A stretch of DNA of 62,946 nucleotides, taken from the NCBI GenBank assembly GCA_031972835.1, contig DALYDX010000001.1, positions 1 through 62,946 on the forward strand. The letters run 5' to 3'. The notes under the pieces are model-generated. The model did not search any database. It worked only from the letters and a program-made list of their open reading frames with translations, and was not told the DNA's origin. Positions 44,939 to 55,100 of this stretch are shown one piece after another (position 1 is the stretch's first letter; every line of letters begins with the position of its first letter). The stretch is from CAZLWF01 sp031972835. Its GTDB lineage: Bacteria > Patescibacteriota > Minisyncoccia > Phycocordibacterales > UBA9973. Position numbers and translations under genes: made by a program.

Positions 44939-47900
44939 ATGGACAATATAAATCCGAATCCTCAAAAGAAAGAAAAAAGAAAAATAGTTCTTGTTGACAC
45001 TGAGCATGTTGCAGAGAGTGAGGCTCGTGACTTTGCCGATATGTCGACCACTGCAGAAAAGTCTACTTTGAAAGGCTTCAAAGGATTTTTCAAGAAAATG
45101 TGGAAACACAACATTGCTCGTGAGTACTATCATCAAAAAGAGATTGTTAAAGCTCGCAAATCAATTTACGAAAAAGAAAACGTATTTGCGAATCAAGAAA
45201 TAGACAAGAATGCTCACAAAGAAGCAATGGATGCCATAGTTGAGCGTTTTGAAAGTGAGTACGAGGATATGATAGATCGCGAGGCTGGTGAGTCGAAAGA
45301 TAAGCTTCCAGAAGGTCATGAAACAAATGCACTAAAAAGTGGTTTACAATATCTTATTCGTCGATATGCATCTGGAGAAATTAGTGAAGGATCTTTTGAA
45401 GAAGAAAAAAAGCGCCAACTTGCATTTTTCCGCGAAGCTTTTCCGAAAGCACTCCCAAGTGCAAAGATGTTTGCTGACAATATATTTGAAATCGCAAAAG
45501 AGTCCAGACAAGCAGTGGAACACGGCATGTCTATAGATGAGCTTGATCTAGATTTTGACATTGTACTCGGTAAGGCAAAAAGTGCACTTCGCACAGAAGC
45601 AAATTTTACAGTAGTTGATAAAGCTATAGATAAGATAAAACGTGTGCCGATACTTGGGCATCTTTTCAACGAGACTACTGTCGCACTTGTTGCTTCAAGT
45701 TTTTTGTTCACAAGCAAGAAAATACTTTCTAGCAAAGTAGCATCTTTGATAACATTTGGAGGCTCTGCTGTCGTGGCGAGTTCTTTTGCTGGAATGATCG
45801 AGAACATGCGTGTAAAGGCAGAACGCCGACAGCATCTGCGCGAGCGAGCAAAAGGTATGACTTTTGAGGCTGGAGCAGAACGCCGAGAAGAAATGGAAAA
45901 GACCCAGTACGACATGGTAAATGCAAAAGCAACTATCGATCAGCTAACATCACTCCTTGCTTCTATAAAATCTGAGGGCGCAGGCAACGAATCGGAAAGA
46001 GCTCTTCAAGATAAAGTAAATGAAATGCTCGCAGAACTTTCAGATTTGGAAGCTCGTATAAAAATCGGCAATGAGAAAAAGATAGACTTGATCGCGTATT
46101 CAAATATCACAGAAGTTGAAAAGGAAAAGAAGGATCTTTTGACAATACGCGCAGAAGCAAAAGTAGAACTCAGAAGACTCCTCGCGCTCTATCCAAGCCT
46201 CCGTACTCCGACAGGACAACACTTTGATGCATATTTAACTTCACAGATTGAAGCCGAAATCCGCGGACTCAAAGGTGGTGAGGCGGGTATAGAGGCAAAG
46301 GATAAGTTATTTAGAAAAATGAAACGCAAGAAAGTTGGCGCTATGATGGGAAAAACTTTCATTGCAGGTCTCTTGATCGGTACTGCAGCTCAGGAAATCG
46401 GTGCAGCCGTAAGCTCTGAACAGCAAGGTCTCGTCGACAGTATTATCGGCAAAGAAGACGTAGTGGGGCATTCAGCACACATGACACCACTTGGCGGTGC
46501 AGCACAGGAAGTCCGCGATCTATTTACAGGACACCATATGCATATGAGCATGGACAATGCACATACATTTGATCTAAACGGCGCTCACATGAACCTACCT
46601 GAAGGTGTAGATATGGTTGCAAATCCTGACGGTACTGTAGACATACTTCGCGATGGAGCTCCGTTTGCTGAAGATGTGCCGTTATCTTTTGATGCCGATG
46701 GTTCACTCACGCAGGCTTCTATAGATGCGTTGCGTGGACACGGGATTGATGCAAGTTTTGAGCAACTGACGGTTATAAATGGAACTGAAATAACCGAAAG
46801 TCCAAGCGAATACATTGATCATCATCCTGATGCAACTCAAAACGCAGATAGAACTCTTTGGTATGATAACGATACTCCGAAGCCAGTGTTTGATCAGAAT
46901 GAGCTTAAGCTCTGGTGGGGTGCTCCCGGCAATGATGGAATAGATGCGGATGGAAATTATGTTTTCAATGTGGAACACATGACAAGTGGTGGGTCTTTTC
47001 ACGATTCACTTTCAGTTGATGCACAGAAGCTTCTTGCAGAAGGGAAGTTGAAGATGCAATTTTCTTTATCCTCAGAAACTCAGGATCATGTATTTCAGGT
47101 TCCTATAGATACAAATGGAAATGCGATTATTGATCCAGACAGTGAAATCGGAAAATTATTTTTCGAGAATTCAAATGGGCACGCAGTATTCTTGGGACGA
47201 TACGCAGAAGTTGTACAAAGCATGGGTACAGTAAACGGGGTAGAGCAAGTACATGTTTTGGCTACACATGTAGGTCACGGACTTGATTCTGTAAAAGATA
47301 CTATTCCAGGTCCTGCAGGAGTGAACACTATCGGAGTTCCAGTGGACTACGATATTTACCCACCACCATTTATCCCAGTTGTAGGACGAAGACCTCTTGA
47401 GCCAGGAGTGTATAAAAATTTTAACACGAAGGTTCCTTTGTTCGTTTCTAGTGAGAGAGGCCTTGGTCCTTATGGATATGGATACGGGTATGGTTCTGAA
47501 GGTGGAGATTTTGGTTTGCTTGATAGAAGTAAGTACGATGCGCGCATGTCGAAGCTTTTACTCAAAGACAGTAATCTTGATGTTTCTAAAAATGACAAGA
47601 AGGTTATAAAGGAATATTTAGAAAAACAAGACAAGGAATATTTAAAAGAGCTAGAAGAAATGATACGAGACTTGCCTCCAATGAAAGACAATATAGAGGT
47701 TGTTATTACTCTGCCTGCATATCTAGAAGGAAAAAATCTTGAAAAGACGATTCGGAATTATGCGAAAATGAATAATCACGAGAAGTTTGAAGTGGTTATA
47801 CTAGAAAATCATCCTAAATCAAAAGAAAGAGACAATACAGAAGAAATAATATCTAAAATGAAAATTGAGTTTCCTGATATGAACCTCGTGCATGTCTATA

Positions 47901-49222
47901 AGGTTTTTGATGAGAAGCCTACAATAGGAGAAGTTAGAAAATATCTTGTTGATTCTGTATTAGTTAGAAAACAAAAAGCAGGTATATCTAAATCTATAAC
48001 AATTGTTAGTAATGATGCTGATTTGGAGGGTATAGACAAAGACTACGCGAACCACATTTCTAAAGCGTTTAAAGAAGATGACCATCTCGATGCTGTTGGG
48101 GCTAAATGGGATTTTCCAAAGAATGATTTTGAAAAATTACCTATCCTGCATGCCTCACAAAGACTTTGGCATTATTTCGATATCGTATTTAGATATAACT
48201 ACATGAAATCTCCTGAACTCATCGGACGTAACTCTGCTTTTAGGTCTGGTATATATGCTGCCATAGGAGGTTATAACGAGACTTCTAGGCTTGCAGAAGA
48301 TCTGGAAATAGGTTGGCTTATAAAAAATGCTCGTAAATACGATGTGTCACGTATAAAATATTTGAATAATGCTAGCTTGAAATCAAATTCTAGACGCGCG
48401 GTAGGAAAGATGCTCTCAGGGGGACGCTTGATACAGCAGTATGGAGATTTCCATGAAAACGAAGAAGTAAGAAATGCCCCTCTAGAAGAACTCTTAAAAG
48501 ATAAAAAAGATTTTGATTTGGAAGTATTTAAATTAGAAGTTCAATCTATCTATGATTATTATAAAAAATGGAAGAAATCAAATGGAGGTTGGATAGATGA
48601 TAAATATATTGATGAATCATTTGAGCGCGCAATGAGTTTTGTTGGAGTGAAGTTTTCCAAAGACAATGAAAATATAAATATATTAGACACATCAAAACTG
48701 GAAAATTCTCTAAATAAAAATATAGACAAATTAGTAGATGTAGCAGAAAAAGACAATGATTACACAATTGGAGATTTAGATACACCAGAAGTAAAGGTTG
48801 TAAAAAAATCTCCTAAAAAAGGGAAAGTTGGAAAAGCTGAAAGAAAAGAAACAAAAACCAAAGAAACAGAAGGTTTATCTCTAAACAAAGATACAGATTT
48901 AATTTACAGTAGAATGATGAGTAATCCTTTGGATTTAAACACTGAGGTTGCAAGTAGAGTGAAGCGTTACAAGAAACCAACTTTTGTAATATTTGAACAA
49001 GACAAAACAAAACGTGCAGATTTCGAAAAACAGATCAAGGTTACACAGAAAAAGTATCCTGATGCATATATAGAATATGTAAAACTCCCTGATGATATGA
49101 GTACTATTTCTGGGGTTAGTGCAAATGAGTATATGAAATCTGTAATTGAAAATAGTTCAAGTGAGGTAAAGTTAGATGCACGTGTTGAAAAACGTTTAAT
49201 AAATCCAAAAATAACTTTCTAA
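44939..49222 (+). CDS. Giant membrane protein with C-terminal family 2 glycosyltransferase domain
   Basis: 1427 aa. Residues 1-230 are charged and helical; 235-290 hold two hydrophobic stretches (TTVALVASSFLFTSKKIL, SLITFGGSAVVASSFAG); 300-450 form a coiled coil; about 470-495 is another membrane helix (TFIAGLLIGTAAQEIGAAV). Residues 500-840 look beta-rich and acidic. Residues about 914-1170 form a GT-A fold: EVVITLPAYLEGKNLEKTIR at the start, SNDADLEG as the DxD-like site, GRNSAFRSGIYAAIGGYNE and AEDLEIGW (the ED motif). The last 250 residues are coiled coil. I know no described family with this order. Possibly builds a surface glycan while anchored. Confidence 0.7.
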   Translation: MDNINPNPQKKEKRKIVLVDTEHVAESEARDFADMSTTAEKSTLKGFKGFFKKMWKHNIAREYYHQKEIVKARKSIYEKENVFANQEIDKNAHKEAMDAIVERFESEYEDMIDREAGESKDKLPEGHETNALKSGLQYLIRRYASGEISEGSFEEEKKRQLAFFREAFPKALPSAKMFADNIFEIAKESRQAVEHGMSIDELDLDFDIVLGKAKSALRTEANFTVVDKAIDKIKRVPILGHLFNETTVALVASSFLFTSKKILSSKVASLITFGGSAVVASSFAGMIENMRVKAERRQHLRERAKGMTFEAGAERREEMEKTQYDMVNAKATIDQLTSLLASIKSEGAGNESERALQDKVNEMLAELSDLEARIKIGNEKKIDLIAYSNITEVEKEKKDLLTIRAEAKVELRRLLALYPSLRTPTGQHFDAYLTSQIEAEIRGLKGGEAGIEAKDKLFRKMKRKKVGAMMGKTFIAGLLIGTAAQEIGAAVSSEQQGLVDSIIGKEDVVGHSAHMTPLGGAAQEVRDLFTGHHMHMSMDNAHTFDLNGAHMNLPEGVDMVANPDGTVDILRDGAPFAEDVPLSFDADGSLTQASIDALRGHGIDASFEQLTVINGTEITESPSEYIDHHPDATQNADRTLWYDNDTPKPVFDQNELKLWWGAPGNDGIDADGNYVFNVEHMTSGGSFHDSLSVDAQKLLAEGKLKMQFSLSSETQDHVFQVPIDTNGNAIIDPDSEIGKLFFENSNGHAVFLGRYAEVVQSMGTVNGVEQVHVLATHVGHGLDSVKDTIPGPAGVNTIGVPVDYDIYPPPFIPVVGRRPLEPGVYKNFNTKVPLFVSSERGLGPYGYGYGYGSEGGDFGLLDRSKYDARMSKLLLKDSNLDVSKNDKKVIKEYLEKQDKEYLKELEEMIRDLPPMKDNIEVVITLPAYLEGKNLEKTIRNYAKMNNHEKFEVVILENHPKSKERDNTEEIISKMKIEFPDMNLVHVYKVFDEKPTIGEVRKYLVDSVLVRKQKAGISKSITIVSNDADLEGIDKDYANHISKAFKEDDHLDAVGAKWDFPKNDFEKLPILHASQRLWHYFDIVFRYNYMKSPELIGRNSAFRSGIYAAIGGYNETSRLAEDLEIGWLIKNARKYDVSRIKYLNNASLKSNSRRAVGKMLSGGRLIQQYGDFHENEEVRNAPLEELLKDKKDFDLEVFKLEVQSIYDYYKKWKKSNGGWIDDKYIDESFERAMSFVGVKFSKDNENINILDTSKLENSLNKNIDKLVDVAEKDNDYTIGDLDTPEVKVVKKSPKKGKVGKAERKETKTKETEGLSLNKDTDLIYSRMMSNPLDLNTEVASRVKRYKKPTFVIFEQDKTKRADFEKQIKVTQKKYPDAYIEYVKLPDDMSTISGVSANEYMKSVIENSSSEVKLDARVEKRLINPKITF

Positions 49223-49256
49223 AATAACCCCTACTTAACCGTTAAATTGTAAAATT

Positions 49257-50384
49257 ATGTCACAAGAAAATGAAAATCTGTCACCCTTGGATAAGCTGGA
49301 GGCGCTTAAAGAAAAAATAAAAGCAAAGAGCGATGAAGGAAAGCAGCAAAAACAAGATGAAAGAGTAGAGGAACTCAAGGCTGAATTAGACAGCGAGAGA
49401 GTTTACAATGACAATCGAGCTAAAAAAAACAATGAAGATACTGCTCGCATTAACGAGCTCACCGCAGAATTGAAAGGACAATTTACCGAGAGAGATCGTC
49501 TGAAGAATGAAGGCAAGAAGGCAGCGGCGGAGCTAAGAAAAACAAAAGAAGGCCAGGAAATAATTGACGATAAAAAAGACAATGAATTTAAGCAGGAGAT
49601 TTTTGGTGATACCATAAATGCACTGAAGGATATACAGGAATTTGTTAAAAAACACAAGAAAGAATTTGACACTGAAATTGAAGAAAGGAAAAACAATATA
49701 TCTTTAGGTGATAAAGCCAATCAGGAAACAAAAACTAGAAGAATAAAAGAGTTTAAAGAAAAATATCCTGAAATTGATGATATCCATAAGAAGATGGGGT
49801 ATATGAAAGAGAGGCGAGACTGGCTTGTTAAGGAAAAAGAAAGTCTCCGATCCTTCCTTTCAAGTCCAGAATTCACCCTATTTCTTGAAGATAAATTAGT
49901 ACACAAGAAAAATGAATACAACAGAGATGTTCTTGTGGACGTAACTCTTGAAGAAGAGATAAAAAATCTCCGTACGCAGTTAGACGGTATGCGCAAGGAA
50001 GTCCATGATAAATATGAAGAGATAAGGAAAAAAGAACAGAAAGGAAAAAGTTGGCTAGAAGACAAAAAAGGATTCGATGAGAAGATAAGTAATCTTTTTG
50101 CAGAATTAAAAAAATACGAGAAGGAGCAAGAGGGAATTATTTTTCATGGAGACAGAGGGATACAAAATCTAGTCAGCATAAAACAAGAGATAGAAGATAA
50201 GCTCTCTGGTTTTTTACGGGTTAACTTTAATTCTATTGAAGAAAGGGAAGCAGTGGAGAAAGGTAAGACTATACGAGGTCTCGTTGAGCATATTCTTTCA
50301 GTTGTAGAAAAGGAAATTGAAGAGAAAAAACTTTCAGAAGAAGAACAGTTGATAAAAGACCTAAATGACGAACTGTGGAGATAG
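49257..50384 (+). CDS. Coiled-coil protein (375 aa)
   Basis: Almost entirely Lys/Glu-rich coiled coil (DKLEALKEKIKAKSDEGKQQ, ELKGQFTERDRLKNEGKKAA and more), without signal peptide or membrane helix. Follows the giant glycosyltransferase gene by 34 nt, probably the same transcript. It ends 2 nt before the stop codon of the convergent recG, with no terminator between. Function unknown. Confidence 0.65.
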   Translation: MSQENENLSPLDKLEALKEKIKAKSDEGKQQKQDERVEELKAELDSERVYNDNRAKKNNEDTARINELTAELKGQFTERDRLKNEGKKAAAELRKTKEGQEIIDDKKDNEFKQEIFGDTINALKDIQEFVKKHKKEFDTEIEERKNNISLGDKANQETKTRRIKEFKEKYPEIDDIHKKMGYMKERRDWLVKEKESLRSFLSSPEFTLFLEDKLVHKKNEYNRDVLVDVTLEEEIKNLRTQLDGMRKEVHDKYEEIRKKEQKGKSWLEDKKGFDEKISNLFAELKKYEKEQEGIIFHGDRGIQNLVSIKQEIEDKLSGFLRVNFNSIEEREAVEKGKTIRGLVEHILSVVEKEIEEKKLSEEEQLIKDLNDELWR

Positions 50385-50386
50385 GT

Positions 50387-52567
50387 TTATTCAAAGTGCA
50401 TGTCGCTTTGTCTCTCTCGGATTGCTTCGACAAGTGTAGGATAGTTAGCTAAAGCACAGTCTTTTTCAATTAGGATTCTCGCTTCATTTCGAGCTGCTTC
50501 CACCATTTTGATATTGCGGATTGCTTCCATGCCAAGGTCTGTGATGCCCCATTGTTTTCCGCCACCGAGCTCACCTGCACCTCGGAGTGCTAGGTCTAGT
50601 TCTGCAAGTTCAAAACCACTTTTCGCAGAGACTAAAGCTTTTAGTCTGTCTGCAGTTTTTTGTGATTTTGCATCCGCAAAGAGGTAACAATACGCCTGAT
50701 GATTGGATCTGATCACGCGTCCACGAAGTTGGTGAAGTTGGGCGAGTCCGAAACGTTCTGCTCCTTCGATTATGATGATAGTTGCATTCTCGACACTTAC
50801 ACCGACTTCCACAACTGAAGTCGCGCAGAGTATATCTATCTCGTGATTTAGGAATGATTCCATGACTTCTTCTTTCTTTTGTTTCGTCATTTTAGAATGC
50901 AGTACTCCGATTTCGTATTCCGGAAACACTTCTTTCTTTAATCTCTTCGCTTCTTCGGTTACAGATTTTGCAATCACCGCCATCTCTTTTTCTGGATCTG
51001 GTTCATCGATGCGTGGACATATCACGTAGAGTTGTCTGCCATTTTTTAATTCAGCACGGATTTTTTCATATGACTCATCACGTTTGTTGGAGGGGATTAT
51101 TTCCGTGATGATGGGTTTTCGTCCCATGGGCATCTGGTCGAGAATCGTCAGGTCTAAGTCTCCATATATTGTGAGGGCGAGTGTGCGGGGGATAGGTGTC
51201 GCTGTCATAGAGAGCAGGTGTGGAGAAATAGTTTTACCATTTGATTCCTTGTGCGCGAGTTTACTTCTCTGCATGGTGCCGAAGCGGTGTTGTTCGTCTA
51301 TAATCACGAGAGCAAGATGTTTAAACTTCACTGATTTTTGTATGAGTGTATGCGTGCCTATAAGTATCGGTATCTCGCCGTTTTCAACCCATTTCAAAAG
51401 TTGCGTGCGAGAAATGCTTGTCCAGTTACCGACGTTTGAAGCGACTTTCGATGGGAACTTTCTACATCCACTGCCTGTGATGAGTCCGATATTTATCCCG
51501 GTGTGTTCGAAATATCTGATAAAGTTTTCAAAAAGTTGTGTTGCAAGTATTTCTGTCGGAGCCATGTATGCGACTTGAAGCGATCCAAAAGTTTGCTTCA
51601 TAGGTCGATTGGTGATGATCCCATACGACGCACTTGCTGCGACTGCAGTCTTACCACTACCTACATCACCTTCAAGTAGTCGAGCCATAGGATGGTCGCG
51701 TACTATATCGGCACGGATACCCTCGATTGCTTTCTCCTGGCCTTCGGTGAGTGGAAAGGGAAATCGTTTTGTGAATTCTAGTAGATCTTCTTTTTCGATT
51801 TTTATTTCATATGCATAATTCGTTTTAAATATATGCCGGTCTTGTTGTTTCTTGAGTTGGATCAAGAACACTTCTTCGAAAGCAAAACGTTTTCGTGCAG
51901 CTTCGGCATCGTTTTCATTTCGTGGAGTATGTATCCATACGAGTGCTGTGCCAAGCTTTGGGAGGTTATATTTTTTTAATATTGGATCAGGTATTGGATC
52001 GATTATAGAATTTTGTATTCCAGATTTGAATATTTTATCAATCGCATGAAATATAAACCTTGATGTGACTCCACGACTCTCGGGGTATATAGGGTATCTG
52101 ATACCTGCGCTCGTAGAGCCTTCTTTTACAAAAAGCGTATCGTGTATATCTATAGGGAGTGTCGGAGTTTTTTCTATCTCAGGATTTGTAATCGTGAGAC
52201 CGCTTTTGGTTTGGCTTATTTTACCGGTGACTTTCACACTATCGCCGACTTGAAACATTTTTGCGAGGTATGCCTGATTGAACCAGACGATACTAATAGT
52301 CCCAGTCTGGTCCTCGACGGTCGCTTCGCCCATAGGTACTTTTGTACGGAAAGATTTCTTTGTCTTTGCTCGCGTGATAGTACCGTGGATTGTAGCAATC
52401 TCACCGGGATTTAAGTCGCGGATAAAATGCAGTTCCGATATGTCTGAGTAACGAGTAGGGAAGTGATATAGAAGTTCGTGGATAGTGTTTATACCCAGGC
52501 GCGAGAGCGCCTTCTTCTCGGCTTCGGCGAGCTTGAAATGTATATTTAAAGTGTCAGTTATTTTCAC
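50387..52567 (-). CDS. recG: ATP-dependent DNA helicase RecG
   Basis: 726 aa, full length. Remodels stalled forks and branched DNA. N-terminal wedge/OB region (LNPGEIATIHGTITRAK, SIVWFNQAYLAKMFQVGDSV), Walker A LLEGDVGSGKTAVAA, the DEQH box IIDEQHRFGTMQRSKL, SMTATPIPRTLALTIYGDLD, and motif VI in QLRGRVIRSNHQAYC, where the more usual form is GRVGR. C-terminal RecG wedge-clamp FELAELDLALRGAGELGGGK. Convergent with the coiled-coil gene, tail to tail. Confidence 0.96.
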   Translation of the reverse strand: MKITDTLNIHFKLAEAEKKALSRLGINTIHELLYHFPTRYSDISELHFIRDLNPGEIATIHGTITRAKTKKSFRTKVPMGEATVEDQTGTISIVWFNQAYLAKMFQVGDSVKVTGKISQTKSGLTITNPEIEKTPTLPIDIHDTLFVKEGSTSAGIRYPIYPESRGVTSRFIFHAIDKIFKSGIQNSIIDPIPDPILKKYNLPKLGTALVWIHTPRNENDAEAARKRFAFEEVFLIQLKKQQDRHIFKTNYAYEIKIEKEDLLEFTKRFPFPLTEGQEKAIEGIRADIVRDHPMARLLEGDVGSGKTAVAASASYGIITNRPMKQTFGSLQVAYMAPTEILATQLFENFIRYFEHTGINIGLITGSGCRKFPSKVASNVGNWTSISRTQLLKWVENGEIPILIGTHTLIQKSVKFKHLALVIIDEQHRFGTMQRSKLAHKESNGKTISPHLLSMTATPIPRTLALTIYGDLDLTILDQMPMGRKPIITEIIPSNKRDESYEKIRAELKNGRQLYVICPRIDEPDPEKEMAVIAKSVTEEAKRLKKEVFPEYEIGVLHSKMTKQKKEEVMESFLNHEIDILCATSVVEVGVSVENATIIIIEGAERFGLAQLHQLRGRVIRSNHQAYCYLFADAKSQKTADRLKALVSAKSGFELAELDLALRGAGELGGGKQWGITDLGMEAIRNIKMVEAARNEARILIEKDCALANYPTLVEAIRERQSDMHFE

Positions 52568-52605
52568 CTATTCATTTTAGCTTATTTTGTAAGGTTTTCT
52601 TATCA

Positions 52606-52635
52606 TTGACAGAACACTATATAATATGGTATAAT
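52606..52635 (+). promoter_or_regulatory. Promoter of first lipoprotein gene
   Basis: TTGACA (52606-52611), 18-nt spacer, TGG plus TATAAT (52630-52635). Confidence 0.75.
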
Positions 52636-52662
52636 ACATTCAAACCAAATAAAAAACTGAAT

Positions 52663-53592
52663 ATGAAAAAAATCCTTAATATCGTTATTGTAGGCGTTTT
52701 AGCCTTGAGCTTTATCTTCGCATCGTGTTCCTCTAAAAAGGAGGACATGAATACCTATCAACTTATTGCATCTGAGAAAAATAATCAGAAGGCAATGCGT
52801 CTAATTGAGGAATTTTTGTTGAATGACAAACAAATTAAAACAGCCTTTGAAAAACCCCTCCGTTTTGTGGACACGATGGATTTATACGAGGCCAGGTTCC
52901 AAAGATTTGTTCCAAATGATCCAAGGCCAATGGTGCTTGTGGAGATAGTGTTTAACAAAAAGATTATAGCTGAATTCAATCGTCGTGCTGATAATATGCC
53001 GATTAGGCAAAAAGCATTTCTGATTGATGCAATTGCGCATAATCACAGAATCGACTCTAGCATTGCGGGTGATTTGGCGACAGAGTATGCAGAAGCAATC
53101 TTTCGTACGAACACCGCAGATAGTTTGCCAGGATTTAGTATCTGGCATCATACACCCAGGGTTTTGGCGTATTGCCCAAATAGTGAGCGAAAGTTGCTCG
53201 ACAGCGCACACGCGTACGCTACAAGCTTGTATGATAAAAAATATCTACCAATTATAGGTAGATACAAGAGACTTAGGGAAGCAACAGATCATTATGGTGT
53301 GCCGGACTATGGTTATGGTACTGCAAATCTGCAAGAAGCACTGAAGCAAAAGACTGTATCTCTCGAAGATAGAATGATAGCGAGTCCGTATTCATATTCA
53401 TTCTCGGAACTAATGGCTCTTCCATACAATAGGAATCTTAGCCCTGAGTATTATGCTTGTTTGGTTCTAAAAGCTAAGACATATGAAGACTGTCAGGACC
53501 TGTTAAGGGTAATACCTGATAGTCATGTAGCCATCCAAGACGCATGTACAAAAAAAGCCCAGAATATTCTGGGTATAGGACAATGTGAATAA
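52663..53592 (+). CDS. Hypothetical lipoprotein 1 (309 aa)
   Basis: Start ATG 52663; the frame upstream crosses the promoter. N-terminal lipoprotein signal MKKILNIVIVGVLALSFIFA followed by Ser-Cys (lipobox FAS-C), then a Ser/Lys/Asp spacer. The mature part is helical with many His, Tyr and Arg (QKAFLIDAIAHNHRIDSSIA, HTPRVLAYCPNSERKLLDSA) and looks like helical hairpin repeats. No family recognised. First of three consecutive lipoprotein genes, each with its own promoter and terminator. Confidence 0.75.
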   Translation: MKKILNIVIVGVLALSFIFASCSSKKEDMNTYQLIASEKNNQKAMRLIEEFLLNDKQIKTAFEKPLRFVDTMDLYEARFQRFVPNDPRPMVLVEIVFNKKIIAEFNRRADNMPIRQKAFLIDAIAHNHRIDSSIAGDLATEYAEAIFRTNTADSLPGFSIWHHTPRVLAYCPNSERKLLDSAHAYATSLYDKKYLPIIGRYKRLREATDHYGVPDYGYGTANLQEALKQKTVSLEDRMIASPYSYSFSELMALPYNRNLSPEYYACLVLKAKTYEDCQDLLRVIPDSHVAIQDACTKKAQNILGIGQCE

Positions 53593-53610
53593 GATTTTTT
53601 CAAATATTTA

Positions 53611-53637
53611 AACTGCAGATAATATCTGCAGTTTTTC
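53611..53637 (+). terminator. Terminator after lipoprotein 1
   Basis: AACTGCAGATA (53611-53621) pairs with TATCTGCAGTT (53623-53633), then T run. Confidence 0.85.
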
Positions 53638-53654
53638 TTTTGGTTAAATTATGC

Positions 53655-53684
53655 TTGACATTATAGTACAAAATGTGCTATAAT
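53655..53684 (+). promoter_or_regulatory. Promoter of lipoprotein 2
   Basis: TTGACA (53655-53660), 18-nt spacer, TGC plus TATAAT (53679-53684). Confidence 0.8.
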
Positions 53685-53701
53685 GCAGTCAAACGTAAAC
53701 T

Positions 53702-54301
53702 ATGATAACTAAAAAACAAACAGTATTTTTAGCATTAATTTGCTTTACATTATTGACTGTAATCTTAGCCTCTTGCACAAGCAAGTCGGATAGAAAGATG
53801 GAACTGCAAGAGCAACAGAAACCGGTAACAGCAGAGCCAGTTATAAAACCTGTTGAGATTCCGGTGGCAGCGATCCCAAAAGGAATCGTAACTTTCACTC
53901 CTGAAAAGATGGAGGTTGATCCGGTGTTGTACAATCAAAATGATTTGATTGGTGAAGGCCAAACACCGGGCACTAGCTATAAAGCGGGTATTTATTTCAC
54001 AGCTGGCGACAAGGAATTAAAATTAGTTTTGTATGAGTATTACTATAATAGCCCGAAATATTATAATGATAGTGGAGAAATTAATGATGAGAGTAGAGAG
54101 CGCCAGTCTGAGGAAAAAGCTATTTTACAAAAGGCGAAGGACTGTTATACTGCGATCAAAAATTCTTCGTTTTCAGATTTGATCATCGAAGATCAAAATG
54201 GCCGTGTGATTACTGTAAAGAAAAAAATTTCGGTGACTGAAAAAAAAGATGGTAATGCCATCATTCGTCAGGACTCAGTTATCCAACTGTATCCGTACTG
54301 A
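53702..54301 (+). CDS. Hypothetical lipoprotein 2 (199 aa)
   Basis: Signal MITKKQTVFLALICFTLLTV, then ILAS-Cys lipobox. A Pro/Glu/Val-rich linker leads to a C-terminal domain (YKAGIYFTAGDKELKLVLYE ... FSDLIIEDQNGRVITVKKKI) resembling that of lipoprotein 3, so the two appear to be paralogues. No known family. Confidence 0.75.
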   Translation: MITKKQTVFLALICFTLLTVILASCTSKSDRKMELQEQQKPVTAEPVIKPVEIPVAAIPKGIVTFTPEKMEVDPVLYNQNDLIGEGQTPGTSYKAGIYFTAGDKELKLVLYEYYYNSPKYYNDSGEINDESRERQSEEKAILQKAKDCYTAIKNSSFSDLIIEDQNGRVITVKKKISVTEKKDGNAIIRQDSVIQLYPY

Positions 54302-54326
54302 AAATTTCCTAAAATATAAATATTTG

Positions 54327-54353
54327 AAAACACCAAGTCTAACTTGGTGTTTT
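54327..54353 (+). terminator. Terminator after lipoprotein 2
   Basis: AAAACACCAAGT pairs with ACTTGGTGTTTT around CTA. Confidence 0.85.
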
Positions 54354-54376
54354 TTATTTTTCAATATTAACCATGT

Positions 54377-54404
54377 TTGACAAGTTATATATAAAATGTA
54401 TAAT
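54377..54404 (+). promoter_or_regulatory. Promoter of lipoprotein 3
   Basis: TTGACA (54377-54382), 16-nt spacer, TATAAT (54399-54404). Confidence 0.75.
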
Positions 54405-54421
54405 ATTAAAAAAATATAAAA

Positions 54422-55096
54422 ATGAAAAAAAACAAAACCTCGCTTCTTGCTGTGTTTGCGTTTGCAACTATGGCATTACTGGCTTCTTGTGCCCACACAT
54501 CTGCCGAAGGGCAAGATGACTCAGGCGCTATGACAGAACCAGTCACCAATTTCCCTGACAGCTCATCTATGGTTGCCCCAGTTGCACCTCTTGAGCAAGA
54601 AAATACTGCTATTCTCCATACCGAGGAGGTATCGCCAAATGAAAAGGTAAGCCCTACTCTTCCAAAAGAAGAAACAAAGAACACGACATATATAACTCAT
54701 GTTCAGGTGGAAGAACCATTGGAAAAAGTTTTCACTGAAGGCAAGCGCGCCGGTGTTGAGTATAGCTCAGCCGTTTATTTTATTGATTCAGTCGATAGTG
54801 AAGGGCGAGAATATCCATTGTATTTTGAGTACAAAGCATTCAATACTCCCACAAAGACTGATTCTGCCGAAGTAGAAAGCAAGAAAGCGCTTGAGGTTGC
54901 TAGAAAAACTTTCGAGTACATCATCAATCTGGAGAATCCTTCAGATCTGTATCTCGTAACAGATGCCGAGGGAGAAATCCTCGAGGTATGGACAAAGTTG
55001 CATGCAAAGAAAGAAAAAATAGGGAACGTGACCGTGCGTGATCCGGATCCAGTAATGATCTGGCCGGTGTACGATGTTCCACAAGAAAAAAAATAA
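54422..55096 (+). CDS. Hypothetical lipoprotein 3 (224 aa)
   Basis: Signal MKKNKTSLLAVFAFATMALL, then AS-Cys lipobox and an acidic low-complexity linker. The C-terminal domain (VEYSSAVYFIDSVDSEGREY ... NPSDLYLVTDAEGEILEVWT) parallels lipoprotein 2 over about 120 residues. Terminator shared with the convergent cupredoxin gene. Confidence 0.75.
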   Translation: MKKNKTSLLAVFAFATMALLASCAHTSAEGQDDSGAMTEPVTNFPDSSSMVAPVAPLEQENTAILHTEEVSPNEKVSPTLPKEETKNTTYITHVQVEEPLEKVFTEGKRAGVEYSSAVYFIDSVDSEGREYPLYFEYKAFNTPTKTDSAEVESKKALEVARKTFEYIINLENPSDLYLVTDAEGEILEVWTKLHAKKEKIGNVTVRDPDPVMIWPVYDVPQEKK

Positions 55097-55100
55097 ATAA

